From the NCBI GenBank assembly GCA_017307375.1, contig JAFKFH010000011.1, positions 1-64,000 of the forward strand: a stretch of DNA of 64,000 bases. Reading direction: 5' to 3'. The stretch is from Alphaproteobacteria bacterium (GTDB taxonomy: Bacteria > Pseudomonadota > Alphaproteobacteria > Ferrovibrionales > Ferrovibrionaceae). The translations under genes were made by a program, and so were the position numbers. The notes under the pieces are model-generated. The model worked only from the letters and a program-made list of their open reading frames with translations, was not told the DNA's origin and did no database searches. Positions within the stretch are counted from its first letter, which is position 1. Every line of letters begins with the position of its first letter. Positions 9,275 to 21,332 of the stretch are shown here, one piece after another.

Positions 9275-9535
9275 CCGCCGCGTCGGGTCGCAACACCCGC
9301 TTCCTGCCTACCGGGGGGTCCGGCTGCAGCCCACGGCCAGGCCGAAGCCTGGGCGCAGTACGGCAACACCGATTTCACCGCTGCCGCGGCGATCACGGGC
9401 CTGAATTTATCACCGGGCGGACCGGGAGGCAACCCGACCCCGAAAATCAGCCCCGTACAGGCCCCTCCGACGCTGGCCGCGGTCAACCCCGGAAAATTCG
9501 GACCCGCCGGTTTGGGACGATTTGTGACGGCCTAG
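9271..9535 (+). pseudogene. Small phage-like ORF with a frameshift in a G run
   Basis: It begins ATG at 9271, overlapping the previous stop (ATGA), as in a phage operon. It reads MTAASGRNTRFLPTG, and after dropping one G from the six-G run at 9313-9318 it continues HGQAEAWAQYGNTDFTAAAA and ends VNPGKFGPAGLGRFVTA at a TAG (9533-9535). The restored product would be 87 aa. I do not recognise it. The coupling to the upstream head-protein fragment supports phage origin. The extra G could be a real mutation or a sequencing error. Confidence 0.45.
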
Positions 9536-9705
9536 CGGCGAAGATAAACCGCCTGCCCGCGTGACGGTCCGGGTTGGGGCGGCGGCTAGGCCGAAACGCC
9601 GGTCGACAGGCCGGCATCGGCGGGTTAGCCTCCGCCGGACCAGCCAGCGGGCCAGGCGCGCGACCGTCGCGCCGAAAATCTGCCGCCACCTGGCCCCCGT
9701 CACAT
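9536..9705. other. Non-coding stretch between phage remnant and distal end of the CRISPR array
   Basis: 170 bp with no convincing gene. A minus-strand reading frame here is rich in Arg and has no recognisable motif. It ends exactly where the first, slightly degenerate array repeat begins. Confidence 0.5.
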
Positions 9706-13385
<3,680 letters not shown>

Positions 13386-13600
13386 CGCCTATTCCTACCC
13401 GTTTGTGCGGGCTCGGAAAACAGGCCTGGAGGCGCCGACCGGCCGTCCGAGTGTCAACGAGAGGATCCCGCCATCGCAGTCCTCGTAAAATTCCTTAACG
13501 ATGTCAAAGAACTGACATATGTGCGAACCCGCCGGAGATTCCGGGTTCGCTTGGGGTTCGCACCGATGAACCTATGGCCGCTGGCTGGCTCGCCGGTCAA
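13386..13600 (-). promoter_or_regulatory. CRISPR leader
   Basis: 215 bp between cas2 and the newest repeat, including an A+T-richer patch (about 13485-13520). It contains three copies of GCGAACCC or its complement: GTGCGAACCC at 13521-13530, GGGTTCGC at 13543-13550 and GGGGTTCGCAC at 13553-13563. These can pair as a hairpin or act as protein sites. A TTGACA lies on the minus strand at 13507-13502, but I see no well-spaced -10 element. Its position marks it as the leader that drives the array and guides spacer insertion. Confidence 0.75.
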
Positions 13601-13891
13601 TCAAACGATCAACGGGCCGTTCAGGTCCGTCGCCGGCTTGCAGCCGACATGTTCGACGCGGCGTTGCCAGTTCGTGCCCAGGTAATAGTACCTCAAGCTG
13701 TCCATGTCGGGCTTGATCAGCCGTTCGAGCTTAGCCTTCAGTGTCGCCCACTGTGCCGGATCGACCTCGATCTCGAAGACCGAAAACTGCACGCGCTGGC
13801 CGAAATCGCGGCAGGACTTCGCGACCCGGCGCAGGCGCGCAGCTCCCCCAGGATCGGAAGTTCTGACATCGTAGGTCACGAGAATCATCAT
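13601..13891 (-). CDS. cas2: CRISPR-associated endonuclease Cas2
   Basis: 96 aa, the normal size. It begins MMILVTYDVRTSDPGGAARL, the ferredoxin-fold beta1 strand with the conserved Asp of the Cas2 family, and has RVQFSVFEIEVDPAQW at the usual place. Cas2 forms the central dimer of the Cas1-Cas2 spacer integrase. It starts 3 nt after the cas1 stop and is the last gene before the leader. Either of the two adjacent ATG codons could be the start. Confidence 0.97.
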   Translation of the reverse strand: MMILVTYDVRTSDPGGAARLRRVAKSCRDFGQRVQFSVFEIEVDPAQWATLKAKLERLIKPDMDSLRYYYLGTNWQRRVEHVGCKPATDLNGPLIV

Positions 13892-13894
13892 CGC

Positions 13895-14914
13895 CTATTT
13901 CCAAAGCCAGGGCGGGTAGGCATCGAGATCGCCGCGCAGATGGCGGGCGAGCAGCAAGGCTTGCAGATGAGGCACCAGGCCGAGCGAGGCGGCCTCGCCG
14001 AGGAAGGGATGGCGCCGCTCCTCCTTCTTGCGTTCCTGCCAGGCAGTCAGCACCGTGCGCCGCCCGTCATCGGTCAGCAACACCGCGCCGCCGTCACGTA
14101 CCTCGAAATCACCCGGACCGATCTGACGGCGATTGATCAGGGAAAGCGCCAGGCGATCTGCCAGGATCGGACGCAACTCCTCCATCAGGTCCAGGGCGAG
14201 GCTTGGCCGGCCCGGCCGTTCGCGATGCAGGAAGCCGACCGCCGGATCGAGGCCGACACCCTCGGCCGCACTGCGGCAATCATGGGTCAGGAGGGTGTAC
14301 AGGAACGAGAGCAGCGCATTGACCGGATCGAGCGGCGGGCGACGCGAACGCCCGGTGAAACGCATGGCAGGCTCGCTGCTGCGAATCAACCGATCGAAGA
14401 CGCCAAAATAGAGTGCCGCAGCCTCGCCCTCACAGCCCCGCAGCGCATCGACATCACCCGGGCCAAGCGCGACCCGCCTGAGGATGAGGCCGAGCCGCTC
14501 CGCAGCCGCCGCCAACTCGGCATCGGCGGCAGGTTGGTCGCGCAATGCCCGCATCAGCACGGCGCGCTGATTGCCGATCTTGCCGGAAATCAGGCTGCGC
14601 ACGATGCCCTCGGCATCATCGGCAGCACGATATTGCGCCCGCCGCAGCAGGACATTGCCGCTGACCGGTCCCTCTACCCGCGCCTGGAAGCGACCCGCCC
14701 GATCGAGCAGGACGATGGCGATGCCGGCGGCGGCACAGGCCTGCATCAGCGGCGGCGAGAGCCAGATGGCCCCGAACACGACCAGCGAGCCCAACATGTG
14801 CAGCGGCACGCGCGCCCGCTCGGCCCCGTCGATCTCGACCACCACGTTCTCGCCATCCTTGCGCAACCCGGCGCCTTCGGTCGTCACGTAGAGGGTGTTG
14901 AGCAGACGCTTCAC
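13895..14914 (-). CDS. cas1: CRISPR-associated integrase Cas1, type I-C
   Basis: 339 aa from a GTG at 14914 that overlaps the cas4 stop (GTGA). The product then starts MKRLLNTLYVTTEGAGL, typical of Cas1c; the longer in-frame extension upstream reads through cas4 and is not family-like. The catalytic triad region is visible: the Glu in GCEGEAAALYFGVFDRL, the His in AVGFLHRERPGRPSL, and the Asp/Glu in ALDLMEELRPILADRL. Cas1 is the integrase that inserts new spacers next to the leader. Confidence 0.97.
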   Translation of the reverse strand: MKRLLNTLYVTTEGAGLRKDGENVVVEIDGAERARVPLHMLGSLVVFGAIWLSPPLMQACAAAGIAIVLLDRAGRFQARVEGPVSGNVLLRRAQYRAADDAEGIVRSLISGKIGNQRAVLMRALRDQPAADAELAAAAERLGLILRRVALGPGDVDALRGCEGEAAALYFGVFDRLIRSSEPAMRFTGRSRRPPLDPVNALLSFLYTLLTHDCRSAAEGVGLDPAVGFLHRERPGRPSLALDLMEELRPILADRLALSLINRRQIGPGDFEVRDGGAVLLTDDGRRTVLTAWQERKKEERRHPFLGEAASLGLVPHLQALLLARHLRGDLDAYPPWLWK

Positions 14915-15591
14915 GGCACGCCGTCCGCGGCGAGCATCTCCACCACCATCCGGTCCCGCCAGGCCGCCGCGGACCGACCCGACAGTTGCGGCCGGCACAA
15001 TTCGTTGAGCGAACAGACGCGGCATTTGCCGGCCTTGTATACGGCCGGCGGCGTGTGCCGGTCGGCGATCAGGCGGCGCATGGCGGCGGCCGCATCCTCG
15101 GTCAGCCGCCGCAGATCGGCATCGATCGGCACGACCAGCCGCCGCCGGGTTTCGCCATAGAACAGCGCGCCTTCCGGCACGGCACGCCCGGTCATTTCCT
15201 CAAGGCACAGTGCCTGAGCGCAAAGCTGCACGTCGTCGGCGCGATGGGGCTTGGGCTTGCCGCGCTTGAACTCGATCGGGAACGGCGTCTCGCCGCCATC
15301 GGCATCGCGATGGAATTCGACCACGTCGGCGACCCCGGCCAGGCCGAGCCGCCGGCTCGCCACCGGCAACGCGGTGACCCGGCGCAAGCCGCGGCGGCGA
15401 CGCGCGCCGGGTTCGTCGATCGACAGGTGCAGGACCTGCCCTTCGGCGGTGAAGCGGTTCTCCGCCCATAGCCGCTCGACATGGATCAGCGCGGCCTGGC
15501 GCAGGCAGAACACGACGTGCTGCAGGGCCGAGATCGGTACCGGCTCTTCATCTTCGGCCACCCGCCCGATCCTGCCGTCCGGTTCGATCAA
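14911..15591 (-). CDS. cas4: CRISPR-associated exonuclease Cas4, type I-C
   Basis: 226 aa RecB-like nuclease that trims and orients prespacers by PAM. It has the four Fe-S cysteines (one in QHVVFCLRQAALIHVE, three in GKCRVCSLNELCRPQL), the nuclease core FPIEFKRGKPK and the QLCAQA motif. The reading frame opens at a TTG (15591) whose last two bases form part of the cas7 stop (TTGA). A GTG eight codons later (RVAEDEEP) is the alternative. Overlap with cas7 before it and cas1 after it indicates translational coupling. Confidence 0.95.
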   Translation of the reverse strand: MIEPDGRIGRVAEDEEPVPISALQHVVFCLRQAALIHVERLWAENRFTAEGQVLHLSIDEPGARRRRGLRRVTALPVASRRLGLAGVADVVEFHRDADGGETPFPIEFKRGKPKPHRADDVQLCAQALCLEEMTGRAVPEGALFYGETRRRLVVPIDADLRRLTEDAAAAMRRLIADRHTPPAVYKAGKCRVCSLNELCRPQLSGRSAAAWRDRMVVEMLAADGVP

Positions 15592-16541
15592 AGGAATTCA
15601 AGCACCTCCACCCCGTCGGGCAAACCCGCGGTGTCGACAGCAATGCGATAGTCGGCGAAGCGGCGGGCCGGCGGCAGGTTGTCGATGCGGCCATCGTCGA
15701 GCGGTCGCGTCTCGTCGCCCACCGCGCGGCCGACCGTGACCCGATCGAACAAGGCGTGCGCCTGGGCATTGCCCAGCGCGCTGGCATGGCGGAAGACCAC
15801 CAGCTTGCGCGCCGCCATTTCGCCGCGCGCCGCCGACCGGTCATGCTCGAACATGTTCTGCAGCGCCTCCCACAGAAAGGCGAGATCGGCATCCGAAAAC
15901 CCCGTGCGTTCGGCAAACTTGGCCGAGACGAAACCGTGGGCGCGATAGAGCCCGTAGGGCACGACATGCTTGCGGCCCATCGTGCGATTGTCGCGCCGCT
16001 CATCTTCGTCGGCACCATCCTCGCGCTTCGCCTTTTCCTCCGACGAGGTCGCAGCCATGCGGGTGATAGAGATTTCCAGCGGCACCACCGGCTCGACCGA
16101 ACTGGCGAAGGTGATCTGCACAGGCCCCTTGACCTGGCCGGCATTGATGCCGGTGCTCATCACCGCGCCGAAGGTGCGCACGTCGAAGAAATTGTCGCAC
16201 ATGAATTTGGTCAGCGCGGCCGCCTCGGCGTCGTTCTGCGGGTTCAGCTTCTTCTCGGTCGCAACCTTCTCCTGATCGGGCCGCAATGCCCTGTAGGCTT
16301 CGCGGTGCCGGTCGTTCAGCACCGAGCCCTCCTGCACGTAGATGCGGAAGCCCGGCTCGCCGCCGCGCGCCAGCTCGGCATAGTTGCGGATCTTGCGCTT
16401 CAGGCTGACGTCGGTGACGAGGCCGCGGTTGGTCTCCGGATCCAGCCGCGGCAGGTTGCCGGCATCGGGGTCGCCGTTCGGGTTGCCGTTGGTGACGTCG
16501 AACAGGAAAACGAAATCGTGACGCTGGGCAAGCGCGGTCAT
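15588..16541 (-). CDS. cas7: Cascade backbone protein Cas7, type I-C (Csd2)
   Basis: 317 aa. It starts MTALAQRHDFVFLFDVTNGN followed by NGDPDAGNLPRLDPETN, the signature opening of Csd2/Cas7c. Also present are VSLKRKIRNY and GAVMSTGINAGQVKGPVQ, in the RRM core that polymerises along the crRNA. Several copies coat the crRNA in the I-C Cascade. The ATG overlaps the cas8c stop and the TGA overlaps the cas4 start. Confidence 0.97.
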   Translation of the reverse strand: MTALAQRHDFVFLFDVTNGNPNGDPDAGNLPRLDPETNRGLVTDVSLKRKIRNYAELARGGEPGFRIYVQEGSVLNDRHREAYRALRPDQEKVATEKKLNPQNDAEAAALTKFMCDNFFDVRTFGAVMSTGINAGQVKGPVQITFASSVEPVVPLEISITRMAATSSEEKAKREDGADEDERRDNRTMGRKHVVPYGLYRAHGFVSAKFAERTGFSDADLAFLWEALQNMFEHDRSAARGEMAARKLVVFRHASALGNAQAHALFDRVTVGRAVGDETRPLDDGRIDNLPPARRFADYRIAVDTAGLPDGVEVLEFL

Positions 16542-16963
16542 CGGGCGGCCTCCTCGATAGCCTTGGGTTCGGCGGCGGGATCGTCCTTGCCGCGATAGAA
16601 ATCGTTGCGCTGGTGGTAGTAGCCGACGGCGAACAGCGCCTGCTGCTGGGCGCTCAGGGTCGGCAGGAACAGCCTGTCGGGATCGGCCAGCTCGAAGATC
16701 GCGCCGATCTTGCTGTCGACGAAGACGTAGGATTTCGGCCGGTCCTTGCGCAGCCGGGCCAGATGGTGCGTGGCCTTGCGCTGCAACGCCGGAAAGACGG
16801 CGCGCGGCGTGGCCGAGGCCGTGCCGTAATACTGGTCGCGGATGGTGGCGTTGACCTTGCCTCCCAGTGCCTGGGTCTGGACATATTCATAGGCCGCGAA
16901 CAGGCGGCCGAGCAGATAACCCGGATCGGTCTTGGCGGGGTCGAGCGACACCGGCACCTCCAT
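16538..16963 (-). CDS. cas11: Predicted internal-start small subunit Cas11c (in frame within cas8c)
   Basis: Type I-C systems are known to make Cas11 from an internal start near the 3' end of cas8c. Here the helical C-terminal part of Cas8c begins at a methionine (MEVPVSLDPAKTDPGYLLGR), giving 141 aa ending with the shared cas8c stop. It holds the conserved NATIRDQYYGTASATP and FAVGYYHQRNDF. Another in-frame ATG lies at 16999. I see no strong ribosome-binding site before either, so the exact start is open. Confidence 0.45.
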   Translation of the reverse strand: MEVPVSLDPAKTDPGYLLGRLFAAYEYVQTQALGGKVNATIRDQYYGTASATPRAVFPALQRKATHHLARLRKDRPKSYVFVDSKIGAIFELADPDRLFLPTLSAQQQALFAVGYYHQRNDFYRGKDDPAAEPKAIEEAAR

Positions 16964-18310
16964 CGTTGGAAAATTGCGGATGACCAGCGCCTTCAGCATG
17001 GCGGCGCGCAGGCCGTTGACATCCTTGTCGGCACGTAGCCGCATCAGCAGCGTCGAAAGCAGGGTCAGCGGATAGGGCCGGCCATCGAGAATGGCGCGCA
17101 GCCAGTCGCCGGCCAGATTGGGCAGGATGTTGTCGGTCTTGCGCAGCGGCGCGGTCTCGATCAGCAACCGCCAGAACGATGGGTTGGCATCGCGCGGGGG
17201 CGGCTCGATCCGCATACGGGCCTGATGGTCGATCAGCCGCGTGGCAATCACGCCGAAATCGTCGTCCAGCCAGAAGCGCACCGACAATCGCGCGGCATTG
17301 GGCGCCAGGCCCAGGACGTGGAAACGAACGCCCTCGGCCAGGTCGGGGCGCAGCGCGGACAGCTTCTGACCGCTGCGGATAAGGGCCAGCATGTCGCCGA
17401 CGCGCTTGCCCTCGGCGGCCTCGTCGACGCGCTCGGCCCCCATCAGCGCGGCGAACGCATCCTCGGCGTCGGCGGCTGCCTCGCGCGTCGCGGCCTCGGC
17501 CCAGAATACGGTCGAGGCATCGCCGACCTGAAGGCGGTTGGTGCTGCCCTGGGCGAGGAACCGGTTCAGCGCCGTGGTGTAGGCGAAGGCCGCGGCCTCA
17601 GACACCGGCGCATTGTCACCCTGCTCGTGGCCGTAGGAGGTGAAGGCGTCGAGATTGAACGAGACCAGCGAGGCGCCGGAGGATTGCGCGCCCCACACCC
17701 CCTTGATCGCCGGATGCAGCCGGGCTACCGGGGCGCGCTCGCCGGTGACGAGGCAGATGGCGCTCTCGTTGCTGCCTGCCGACTGTTGGCGCGCCCAAAG
17801 TTCCTGTGCCGCCTTGCGATCGTGAATCATGGTTTCACGCCGCTCGCTCTCCAGCGCGAAGGCGACGTTCTGGTCCTTCATCTCCTCCGGCCATCCCAGC
17901 CGGGCGAAATCGTCCGGCTGCCAAGCCTGGATAAATCGGCGCAATGCCACCAGGCCTTCGTCGGTGCTGTCGGCCAGGGCGTCCAGATGGCAACTGACGA
18001 AGGCCGCATGTTCGGCAGCCAGCCGCTTCCCCTCGCCCGCCGTCACTCCCAGCACATATGCCGTCTTGTCCCACAGAAAATTGGGGGCGATGCCCGACGT
18101 GCGCTTGGGCGGCTGCGGCACGGCCATCGGCCGCGCCACCAGCTTCCGCTTTTCCATGACGCGCCAGTCTATGGGTCCACCGGCCACCGTGCCGTCCGGG
18201 TTCAGCGGAATGATGTAGGCTATCTTCTGGACCGAGTAGCCGGAACGCGGTGCGAGCCCCTCGTCCGCGAGACGGTCATAGGCGCGGACCAGTGCCGCCA
18301 GCACCGTCAT
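16538..18310 (-). CDS. cas8c: Cascade large subunit Cas8c (Csd1)
   Basis: 590 aa, the normal Csd1 length. Family features are the N-terminal GYSVQKIAYIIPLNPDGTV, the central CLVTGERAPVARLHPAIKGV segment, SLVSFNLDAFTSYGHEQGDN, and a C-terminal helical part with LLGRLFAAYEYVQTQALGG. Cas8c recognises the PAM and recruits Cas3. Stop and start overlaps with cas5c (ATGA) and cas7 (ATGA) fit a single coupled message. Confidence 0.97.
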   Translation of the reverse strand: MTVLAALVRAYDRLADEGLAPRSGYSVQKIAYIIPLNPDGTVAGGPIDWRVMEKRKLVARPMAVPQPPKRTSGIAPNFLWDKTAYVLGVTAGEGKRLAAEHAAFVSCHLDALADSTDEGLVALRRFIQAWQPDDFARLGWPEEMKDQNVAFALESERRETMIHDRKAAQELWARQQSAGSNESAICLVTGERAPVARLHPAIKGVWGAQSSGASLVSFNLDAFTSYGHEQGDNAPVSEAAAFAYTTALNRFLAQGSTNRLQVGDASTVFWAEAATREAAADAEDAFAALMGAERVDEAAEGKRVGDMLALIRSGQKLSALRPDLAEGVRFHVLGLAPNAARLSVRFWLDDDFGVIATRLIDHQARMRIEPPPRDANPSFWRLLIETAPLRKTDNILPNLAGDWLRAILDGRPYPLTLLSTLLMRLRADKDVNGLRAAMLKALVIRNFPTMEVPVSLDPAKTDPGYLLGRLFAAYEYVQTQALGGKVNATIRDQYYGTASATPRAVFPALQRKATHHLARLRKDRPKSYVFVDSKIGAIFELADPDRLFLPTLSAQQQALFAVGYYHQRNDFYRGKDDPAAEPKAIEEAAR

Positions 18311-18972
18311 CGCCGCACCTCCGGCGAGTCCGGCGGCGGAATACGCAACACGCCGCGTTCGAGCCGCGCCCGGAAGAACGACGACCCGCCACCGCGATCA
18401 TGATCGATGTCGTAGAGCATGAAGCCGAGGTCGCGATCTTCGTCGATCCCCGACGGCAGCGGCTCACCGGGCTCGATCAGCGCAAAGCGCGCCGCAAACT
18501 CGCGGGTACCGAGACAGGGCTGATGGAAGCATTGCCCCTTGCGGGCCCGGCGGTTGAAGGTGTCGAGATGCTTGCCCGGATTGTCCTCCGGCCCGGCGCG
18601 ATTGGTCATGTCGAAATGCGCCTCGATCACGTAGGCGACGTCGACCAGCACGGTCGCCGCCCGCTGCTGGCGCTCGTCCTCGATGACCAGATGCAGATCG
18701 CCGATCTCTCCCGACTTCATCGCCCGGCGCGCGGCATCGGTCGGCACCTTGGCACCGACTTCATTGCGGCGGATCGACTGAAACTTGATGGGTTTCAGCA
18801 CGCGGATCGCGCCGATGCTCCACCGGATCGCCGGTTTCCAGTGGATCGCCTCGAGAATGCCGCGCGCAGCCGTCGGCGTCATCACGTCGTAGCTGACGCG
18901 CTCGACCTTCATTTCCGGGCGGCTGAAACAAGCGAAGTCGCCGGAGACCTTCAACCTTATGCCATGAGCCAT
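18307..18972 (-). CDS. cas5c: Cas5c (Csd5), crRNA-processing subunit
   Basis: 221 aa. It starts MAHGIRLKVSGDFACFSRPE and continues KVERVSYDVMTPTAARGILEAIHWKP, the typical Cas5d/Cas5c RAMP N-terminus. Type I-C lacks Cas6, and Cas5c cuts the pre-crRNA itself; no cas6 is present here, consistent with that. It begins 18 nt after the cas3 stop and overlaps cas8c. Confidence 0.97.
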   Translation of the reverse strand: MAHGIRLKVSGDFACFSRPEMKVERVSYDVMTPTAARGILEAIHWKPAIRWSIGAIRVLKPIKFQSIRRNEVGAKVPTDAARRAMKSGEIGDLHLVIEDERQQRAATVLVDVAYVIEAHFDMTNRAGPEDNPGKHLDTFNRRARKGQCFHQPCLGTREFAARFALIEPGEPLPSGIDEDRDLGFMLYDIDHDRGGGSSFFRARLERGVLRIPPPDSPEVRR

Positions 18973-18990
18973 GGTTCGACCTTCTCCGGT

Positions 18991-21198
18991 TCACAAGATC
19001 AAGCTGTCGACATCGAGATGCCCGTCGTCCTCCCAGCAGAGGCCGATATCCTCGCGGTAGAGGTTCGGGGCCTGCAGCACCGCAAACTGGTAGCCGAAGC
19101 GATCGTGGTGCTCGAAACGGACATGGCCTGCGGCACACAGCCGGGCGCGGGCCTTGGGCGGTACCTGGACGACATGGGATTGGAGATCGCGGGCCACACC
19201 GCCAGGCCGTACATCGGGCGCGTTCAGGCGCTCAAGCGCGGCCCTGGCTGGCGCATCACGGGCGATGATGATCGGGGCGAGGCCGTCCTCGATCAGGCGG
19301 AAGGCCTCGGCAACACGGCGATAGTCGAAGTGAGGGGTGCCGCCACTGACCCGGAAGGCGTCGAACACCTGGTGTACGTCGAGCTGCCCGGGGCCTCGTT
19401 GCCAATAGACTTCACGAAAATAGGTCTCGATCGCGGCGAGCGACAGCAGGTCGGGCTCGCGCACGCGGTCCATGGCTGCGCAGAAATCCCGGATTTCACG
19501 CGGCGCCGGCTGGTCGGTGGCGAAAACGGTGACGATGCAATCCCCGGCAGGCAGCCGGCCTTCCCGGTTGCAGCGCCCGGCTGCCTGGATGATCTGATCG
19601 AGCCCGGCTTCGGCCCGCCAGACCTGCGGAAAGTCGACATCGACCCCAGCCTCGACGACGGACGTTGCGATCACGCGGCAGGCGAGATCCGCCTTCAACC
19701 GATGCCGGATATCGTCGAGGATCCGACGCCGGTGCGCCGCGTATTGCCGCGTGGTCAAGTGGATCACGCCATCCAGGCCGGCCACGACCGCCGACTGGTA
19801 CAGCGCCCGTGCGTGCCCGCGGCTGTTGACGATCACCAATCCCTGGTTCGCACCGGCCAGTGCCTCGACCAGCGCATCGTCCCCCATCAGACCGGCGCGC
19901 CGCAGCGTGACCCGGCGCAGCACCTGCTGCAGCCGGTGCGGTTCCGGCGCCAGTTCGCGATCCGGGGGGAGTTCGAGGCCGTCGGCGAAAGCGGGACGCG
20001 CCAGCGCCGGCTGGGTCGCGGTACACAGCACGATCGAGCAGCCGTAGTTGCGCGCCAGTTCGTCCAACGCGGCAATGCAGGGCCGCAGCACCGGCAGCGG
20101 AATTGCCTGCGCCTCGTCGAGGATGATCACGCTGCGGGCGATGTTGTGCAGCTTGCGGCAAGCCGACGGACGATTCGCAAACAGGCTTTCGAAGAACTGG
20201 ACATTGGTGGTGACCACCACCGGCGCCGCCCAGTCTTCCATCGCCAGGCGCAGCTTGTCGCGGGCCTCGCGTCCGGCCAGACGGTCCTCGTCGATTGCGG
20301 AGTGATGCTCGAGGACAAAGCCGTCGCCGAGCACGCCTTTGAAGATGCCGGCGGTCTGGTCGATGATCGAGGTAAAGGGAATGGCGTAGATCACCCGATC
20401 GAGGCCGTGCGCCCGCGCATGGCGCAGCGCGAAGGCGAGCGAGGCCAGCGTCTTGCCGCCGCCGGTCGGCACGGTCAGCGTGAACAGGCCGGGCGGCAGG
20501 CCGGCACGGGCGCACACGTGATCGAGCACCTCGGCGCGCAGGGCATTCATCTTGCCACCCGTCGCAGCCTTGGCCGCAAGGTCGGCGTCGACCCGAGCGA
20601 TCAGGTCATCGACATGATCACCCAGGCGCGGCCATTCGCGATCGGGGGAAACATCCTTGAAGCTGGCGTAGAAACTCTCGGTATCGCGGAAATCCGCATC
20701 GACCAGCGCCGAGAACAGCATGCGGCCGAGGAAGGCGATTTGAAAGTGGAGGCGGGTTCGATCGGGATCGGCCTTGAGCCCGACGGGCATCAGGCGCGAT
20801 GCGTCGGGCGCGATCTCGCGGCGCCAGACTTCATCGAGTCCGGCAGGGGCATCGGCGAGGCGCTGGCTGATCTCCTCGCGGTCACCGAGACCGGCATGGT
20901 GGCCCGCAATGGCATAGGCTGCGACCCAGCCCATGAGGCCATCCGCCTTGCCGGCAAGCTCCCTGGCCGTCCAGGCACCGGCGGTGGCATGGTCAACCCG
21001 CTTGCCGCCGCGTAGCCGCGCCTGGAAACCCTCGGTATATTTGCCGAGATCATGCAGCAGCCCGGCAAGCATGGCTGCCCGTTCGATACCGAACTTGGCG
21101 CCGCGAACGCCGGCCAGTTGCGCGACCGCCAGCAGATGATCTGCAAGCGGCTGCCAGACATCGCAGTCTCGGCCGTCGGCCGAATGCGCGTAATACAT
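18991..21198 (-). CDS. cas3: CRISPR-associated helicase-nuclease Cas3 (HD domain at N-terminus)
   Basis: 735 aa from the ATG at 21198, which starts MYYAHSADGRD, the family N-terminus. A GTG 48 nt upstream (21246) would add 16 unlikely residues and lies inside an inverted repeat. HD nuclease: AHS, LLHDLGKY near residue 57 and VDHATAG. SF2 helicase: Walker A TVPTGGGKTLASLAF, VVTTNVQFFE, DEAQ box in IILDEAQAIP, CTATQPAL and QAAGRCNREG. This is the single-strand nuclease and translocase that destroys targets marked by Cascade. It is the first gene of the cas operon. Confidence 0.97.
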   Translation of the reverse strand: MYYAHSADGRDCDVWQPLADHLLAVAQLAGVRGAKFGIERAAMLAGLLHDLGKYTEGFQARLRGGKRVDHATAGAWTARELAGKADGLMGWVAAYAIAGHHAGLGDREEISQRLADAPAGLDEVWRREIAPDASRLMPVGLKADPDRTRLHFQIAFLGRMLFSALVDADFRDTESFYASFKDVSPDREWPRLGDHVDDLIARVDADLAAKAATGGKMNALRAEVLDHVCARAGLPPGLFTLTVPTGGGKTLASLAFALRHARAHGLDRVIYAIPFTSIIDQTAGIFKGVLGDGFVLEHHSAIDEDRLAGREARDKLRLAMEDWAAPVVVTTNVQFFESLFANRPSACRKLHNIARSVIILDEAQAIPLPVLRPCIAALDELARNYGCSIVLCTATQPALARPAFADGLELPPDRELAPEPHRLQQVLRRVTLRRAGLMGDDALVEALAGANQGLVIVNSRGHARALYQSAVVAGLDGVIHLTTRQYAAHRRRILDDIRHRLKADLACRVIATSVVEAGVDVDFPQVWRAEAGLDQIIQAAGRCNREGRLPAGDCIVTVFATDQPAPREIRDFCAAMDRVREPDLLSLAAIETYFREVYWQRGPGQLDVHQVFDAFRVSGGTPHFDYRRVAEAFRLIEDGLAPIIIARDAPARAALERLNAPDVRPGGVARDLQSHVVQVPPKARARLCAAGHVRFEHHDRFGYQFAVLQAPNLYREDIGLCWEDDGHLDVDSLIL

Positions 21199-21300
21199 GG
21201 ACGCCCCACCCCGAATAGGAGCAGAGTGTCGCCGTTTAGTCGACACGTCAACAGAGTTTATATGAAAACTAAATCAGGATAGAATTGCTATCGACGTCAG
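21199..21300 (-). promoter_or_regulatory. cas operon promoter region with an inverted repeat
   Basis: The A+T-rich stretch at about 21250-21290 holds a CATATAAA -10-like sequence on the minus strand, without a clear -35 partner. Between it and the cas3 ATG lies a 6-bp inverted repeat, GTGTCG at 21226-21231 and CGACAC at 21241-21246 with a 9-nt loop. This could be an operator or a 5'-UTR hairpin. Confidence 0.4.
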
Positions 21301-21332
21301 CGAACATGCCTCCTCGATATTCGCCGCCCGGG

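Noticed and set aside
9410-9703. Minus-strand 97-codon frame (MTGARWRQIFG ...) next to the array
   Set aside because: Arg-rich, overlaps the phage-like ORF, and no motif is recognisable.
13485-13507. Array promoter from TTGACA (13507-13502) and a TTTTAC -10
   Set aside because: The spacing is only about 11 bp, too short for a sigma-70 promoter; left as an unproven element in the leader.
18250-21015. Plus-strand frame of about 920 codons across cas3 and cas5c
   Set aside because: Antisense shadow; both cas genes on the minus strand carry full family motifs.
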